Source: Pseudomonas rhizosphaerae
Lineage (GTDB): Bacteria > Pseudomonadota > Gammaproteobacteria > Pseudomonadales > Pseudomonadaceae
Length of the DNA: 64,000 bases
Direction: 5' to 3'
NCBI RefSeq assembly: GCF_000761155.1
Contig: NZ_CP009533.1
Coordinates: forward strand, 1,116,001-1,180,000
Shown here: positions 61,924 to 64,000 of the stretch, piece by piece
Numbering within the stretch: position 1 is the stretch's first letter
How the letters are laid out: the number at the start of each line of letters is the position of its first letter
Position numbers and translations under genes: made by a program
Notes under the pieces: generated by a model
What the model was told of the DNA's origin: nothing
What the model saw: only the letters and a program-made list of their open reading frames with translations
The model's database searches: none

Positions 61924-63975
61924 CTATTTGATGCGCTGGCCCGGCTTGGCGCCGCTGTCGGGGCTGAGCAGGTAGATTTCCTTGTCGCCGGGGCCAGCGG
62001 CCATGACCATGCCCTCGGAGATGCCGAAGCGCATCTTGCGAGGCTTGAGGTTGGCAATCATCATGGTCAGTCGACCTTCCAGCGCGGCCGGATCCGGATA
62101 GGCGCTCTTGATCCCGGAAAAGACATTGCGCTGTTCATCACCGATGTCGAGGGTCAAGCGCAGCAGCTTGTCCGCGCCTTCGACCGCTTCGGCCTTGAGG
62201 ATCAAGGCCACGCGCAGATCGACCGCCGCAAAGGCATCGAAGTCGATTTCGGCGGCCAACGGCTCCTTGGCCAGCTCGCCGTTACCGGTGGCCGGTGCCG
62301 GGGCGGCAGGGTCCTGCGCAGCGGCGAGGTCCTGCTTGGACGCGTCGGTCATTGCCAGCACCTTGATCGGGTCAATGCGCGTCATCAACGCCTGGAAGGG
62401 GTTGAGCGAGTGATCGGCGAGCCAGGTGGCGTGATCGTTCCAGGTCAACGGCTCGACATTGAGGAAGCGTTCCGCCTCACGTGCCAGCTCGGGCAGGACT
62501 GGCTTGAGGAAGATGATCAACTGGCGGAACAGGTTGATACCCACTGCGCAGACGGCCTGTACTTCGTCGGCGCGGCCGTCCTGCTTGGCCAGCGACCAGG
62601 GCGCTTTTTCGGCGATCCAGGCATTGGCACGGTCGGCCAATGCCATGATTTCGCGCATGGCGCGAGCGAAATCGCGCACTTCGTAGGCTTCGGCGATGCT
62701 GGGCGTCGCTTCCAGGAAAGCCTGGGTCAGCTCCGGTGCGGCATTGGCAGCGACCAATACGCCGTTGTTGCCCTTGTGCACGAAACCGGCACAACGGCTG
62801 GCGATGTTGACCACCTTGCCCACCAGGTCGGAGTTGACCTTCTGCACAAAGTCGTCGAGGTTGACGTCCAGGTCATCCACGCCACGGCCCAGCTTGGATG
62901 CGAAGTAATAGCGCAGGTATTCGGGCGCCAGGTGATCCAGGTAGGTGCGGGCCTTGATGAACGTGCCCCGGGACTTGGACATCTTCTCGCCATTGACCGT
63001 CAGGAAGCCGTGCACGTTGAGCGCGGTCGGCTTGCGATAGCCTGCGCCTTCGAGCATGGCTGGCCAGAACAGCGCATGGAAATTGATGATGTCCTTGCCG
63101 ATGAAGTGGTACAGCTCGGCTGTCGAATCCTTGCCCCAGTACGCGTCGAAGTCCAGTTCAGGACGACGGGCGCAGAGGTTTCTGAAGCTGGCCATGTAGC
63201 CAATTGGCGCATCCAGCCACACATAGAAGTACTTGCCGGGCTCGCCTGGAATCTCGAAGCCGAAGTAAGGTGCGTCGCGGGAGATGTCCCACTCCTGCAG
63301 GCCGGCGTCGAGCCATTCGGCGATCTTGTTGGCCACGGCGTCCTGCAGGGTGCCGCTGCGGGTCCAGCCTTCGAGCATCTGCTGGAAATCAGGCAGCTTG
63401 AAGAAGAAATGCTGGGAATCCTTGAGCACGGGCGTGGCGCCGGAGATCGCCGATTTCGGATCCTTGAGCTCGGTAGGCGCGTAGGTGGCGCCGCATTTCT
63501 CGCAGTTGTCACCGTATTGATCGGCGGCCGCGCACTTGGGGCATGTGCCCTTGATGAAGCGGTCGGCCAGGAACATCTGCTTCTGCGGGTCGAAATACTG
63601 GGTGACCGAGCGCTGGGCGATATGACCGGCCTCGCGCAGCTTGAGGTAGATTTCGCTCGACAGCTCGCGGTTTTCTTCGCTGTGGGTGGAGTGGAAATTG
63701 TCGAAGTCCACCAGGAAGTCGGCGAAGTCGGCGCTGTGCTCGGCCTTGACGTTGGCGATCAGCTGTTCAGGCGTGATGCCTTCCTTTTCCGCCCGCAGCA
63801 TGATGGCCGAGCCATGGGCGTCATCTGCACAGACATAGATGCACTGATTGCCGCGATGCTTCTGGAAGCGCACCCACATATCGGTCTGGATATACTCCAG
63901 CATGTGGCCAAGGTGAATGGAACCGTTGGCATAGGGCAGGGCGCTGGTGACGAGAATCTTGCGTGGCTCGGACAT
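61924..63975 (-). CDS. metG: Methionyl-tRNA synthetase
   Basis: Charges initiator and elongator tRNA-Met, 683 residues, complete. HIGH motif HLGH at 21-24, zinc knuckle [23 protein letters not shown] loop in [12 protein letters not shown], helical anticodon domain, and a C-terminal tRNA-binding domain (about 580-683; [26 protein letters not shown]) that mediates dimerisation. Confidence 0.97.
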   Translation of the reverse strand: MSEPRKILVTSALPYANGSIHLGHMLEYIQTDMWVRFQKHRGNQCIYVCADDAHGSAIMLRAEKEGITPEQLIANVKAEHSADFADFLVDFDNFHSTHSEENRELSSEIYLKLREAGHIAQRSVTQYFDPQKQMFLADRFIKGTCPKCAAADQYGDNCEKCGATYAPTELKDPKSAISGATPVLKDSQHFFFKLPDFQQMLEGWTRSGTLQDAVANKIAEWLDAGLQEWDISRDAPYFGFEIPGEPGKYFYVWLDAPIGYMASFRNLCARRPELDFDAYWGKDSTAELYHFIGKDIINFHALFWPAMLEGAGYRKPTALNVHGFLTVNGEKMSKSRGTFIKARTYLDHLAPEYLRYYFASKLGRGVDDLDVNLDDFVQKVNSDLVGKVVNIASRCAGFVHKGNNGVLVAANAAPELTQAFLEATPSIAEAYEVRDFARAMREIMALADRANAWIAEKAPWSLAKQDGRADEVQAVCAVGINLFRQLIIFLKPVLPELAREAERFLNVEPLTWNDHATWLADHSLNPFQALMTRIDPIKVLAMTDASKQDLAAAQDPAAPAPATGNGELAKEPLAAEIDFDAFAAVDLRVALILKAEAVEGADKLLRLTLDIGDEQRNVFSGIKSAYPDPAALEGRLTMMIANLKPRKMRFGISEGMVMAAGPGDKEIYLLSPDSGAKPGQRIK

Positions 63976-64000
63976 GGGGCTCGGCTACTGGAAGTGAAAC

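Overview
The window looks like a chromosomal segment of a Pseudomonas, most likely of the P. putida group. The evidence is the high G+C, REP/REPIN palindromes of Pseudomonas type, and runs of gene order I recall from Pseudomonas genomes: rnfB-nth and metG; argG-motY-pyrC-rnt-bfd-bfr-grxD-argF; fadE next to an ABC-2 exporter; the N-acetylglutaminylglutamine operon; uvrB-gltX. There is no rRNA, prophage, integrase, insertion sequence or CRISPR array. Species level is an inference, because no database search was possible.

Layout. 1-2140: an AAA-type ATPase coupled to free methionine-R-sulfoxide reductase, then an unknown coiled-coil membrane protein. 2393-2934: two tRNA-Glu/tRNA-Gly pairs with promoter and terminator. 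3048-19605: the accessory highlight, an organosulfur acquisition island. In order it holds a 3' remnant of a TauD-type dioxygenase, a DszA/NtaA-type FMN monooxygenase, an SsuA-type binding protein, a five-unit tandem REPIN array, a peptide-type ABC importer, SsuB/SsuC, a class II aldolase-like protein, a four-domain rhodanese, 3-mercaptopropionate dioxygenase, a divergent LysR regulator, a DszC-like flavoprotein and a second SsuA. 19790-24813: PA2817-like protein, FadE and an ABC-2 exporter. 24968-28206: betaine-binding protein, DUF485/ActP acetate symporter and a DUF3309 peptide. 28382-34284: YnfA, a CsrA/Rsm protein, a YheU-like protein and the osmoprotectant NAGGN operon. 34455-38644: an Aot-type basic amino-acid ABC operon. 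38915-41631: ATP-dependent DNA ligase and its exonuclease. 41776-47094: tRNA-Asn, aromatic aminotransferase, uvrB with a LexA box, and gltX. 47327-47795: two tRNA-Ala/tRNA-Glu pairs. 47903-58304: thioesterase, dusC, ibpA-like hsp20, an orphan ABC ATPase, argF, a small unknown, grxD, bfr, bfd, rnt, pyrC, motY and argG. 58374-63975: an unknown membrane protein, a LuxR-type response regulator, a PA3496-like peptide, nth, an orphan rnfB and metG.

How it works together. The sulfur island reads as a scavenging unit. Two SsuA-type proteins and a lipoprotein binding protein feed an SsuBC and a Dpp-like importer. FMN/FAD monooxygenases and a thiol dioxygenase oxidise the carbon-sulfur compounds, and the rhodanese moves sulfane sulfur. 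Two further sequence signals tie the island together. First, its binding proteins and several enzymes are almost free of methionine and cysteine. Second, a 30-bp element (26/30 identical) lies upstream of both the dioxygenase operon and the DszC-like gene. Elsewhere the window is mostly core metabolism. Details worth attention are a bacterioferritin lacking ferroxidase ligands, a sigma32 promoter plus ROSE-like thermometer on hsp20, a hairpin that sequesters the ribosome binding site of the CsrA homologue, and an RnfB without its complex.
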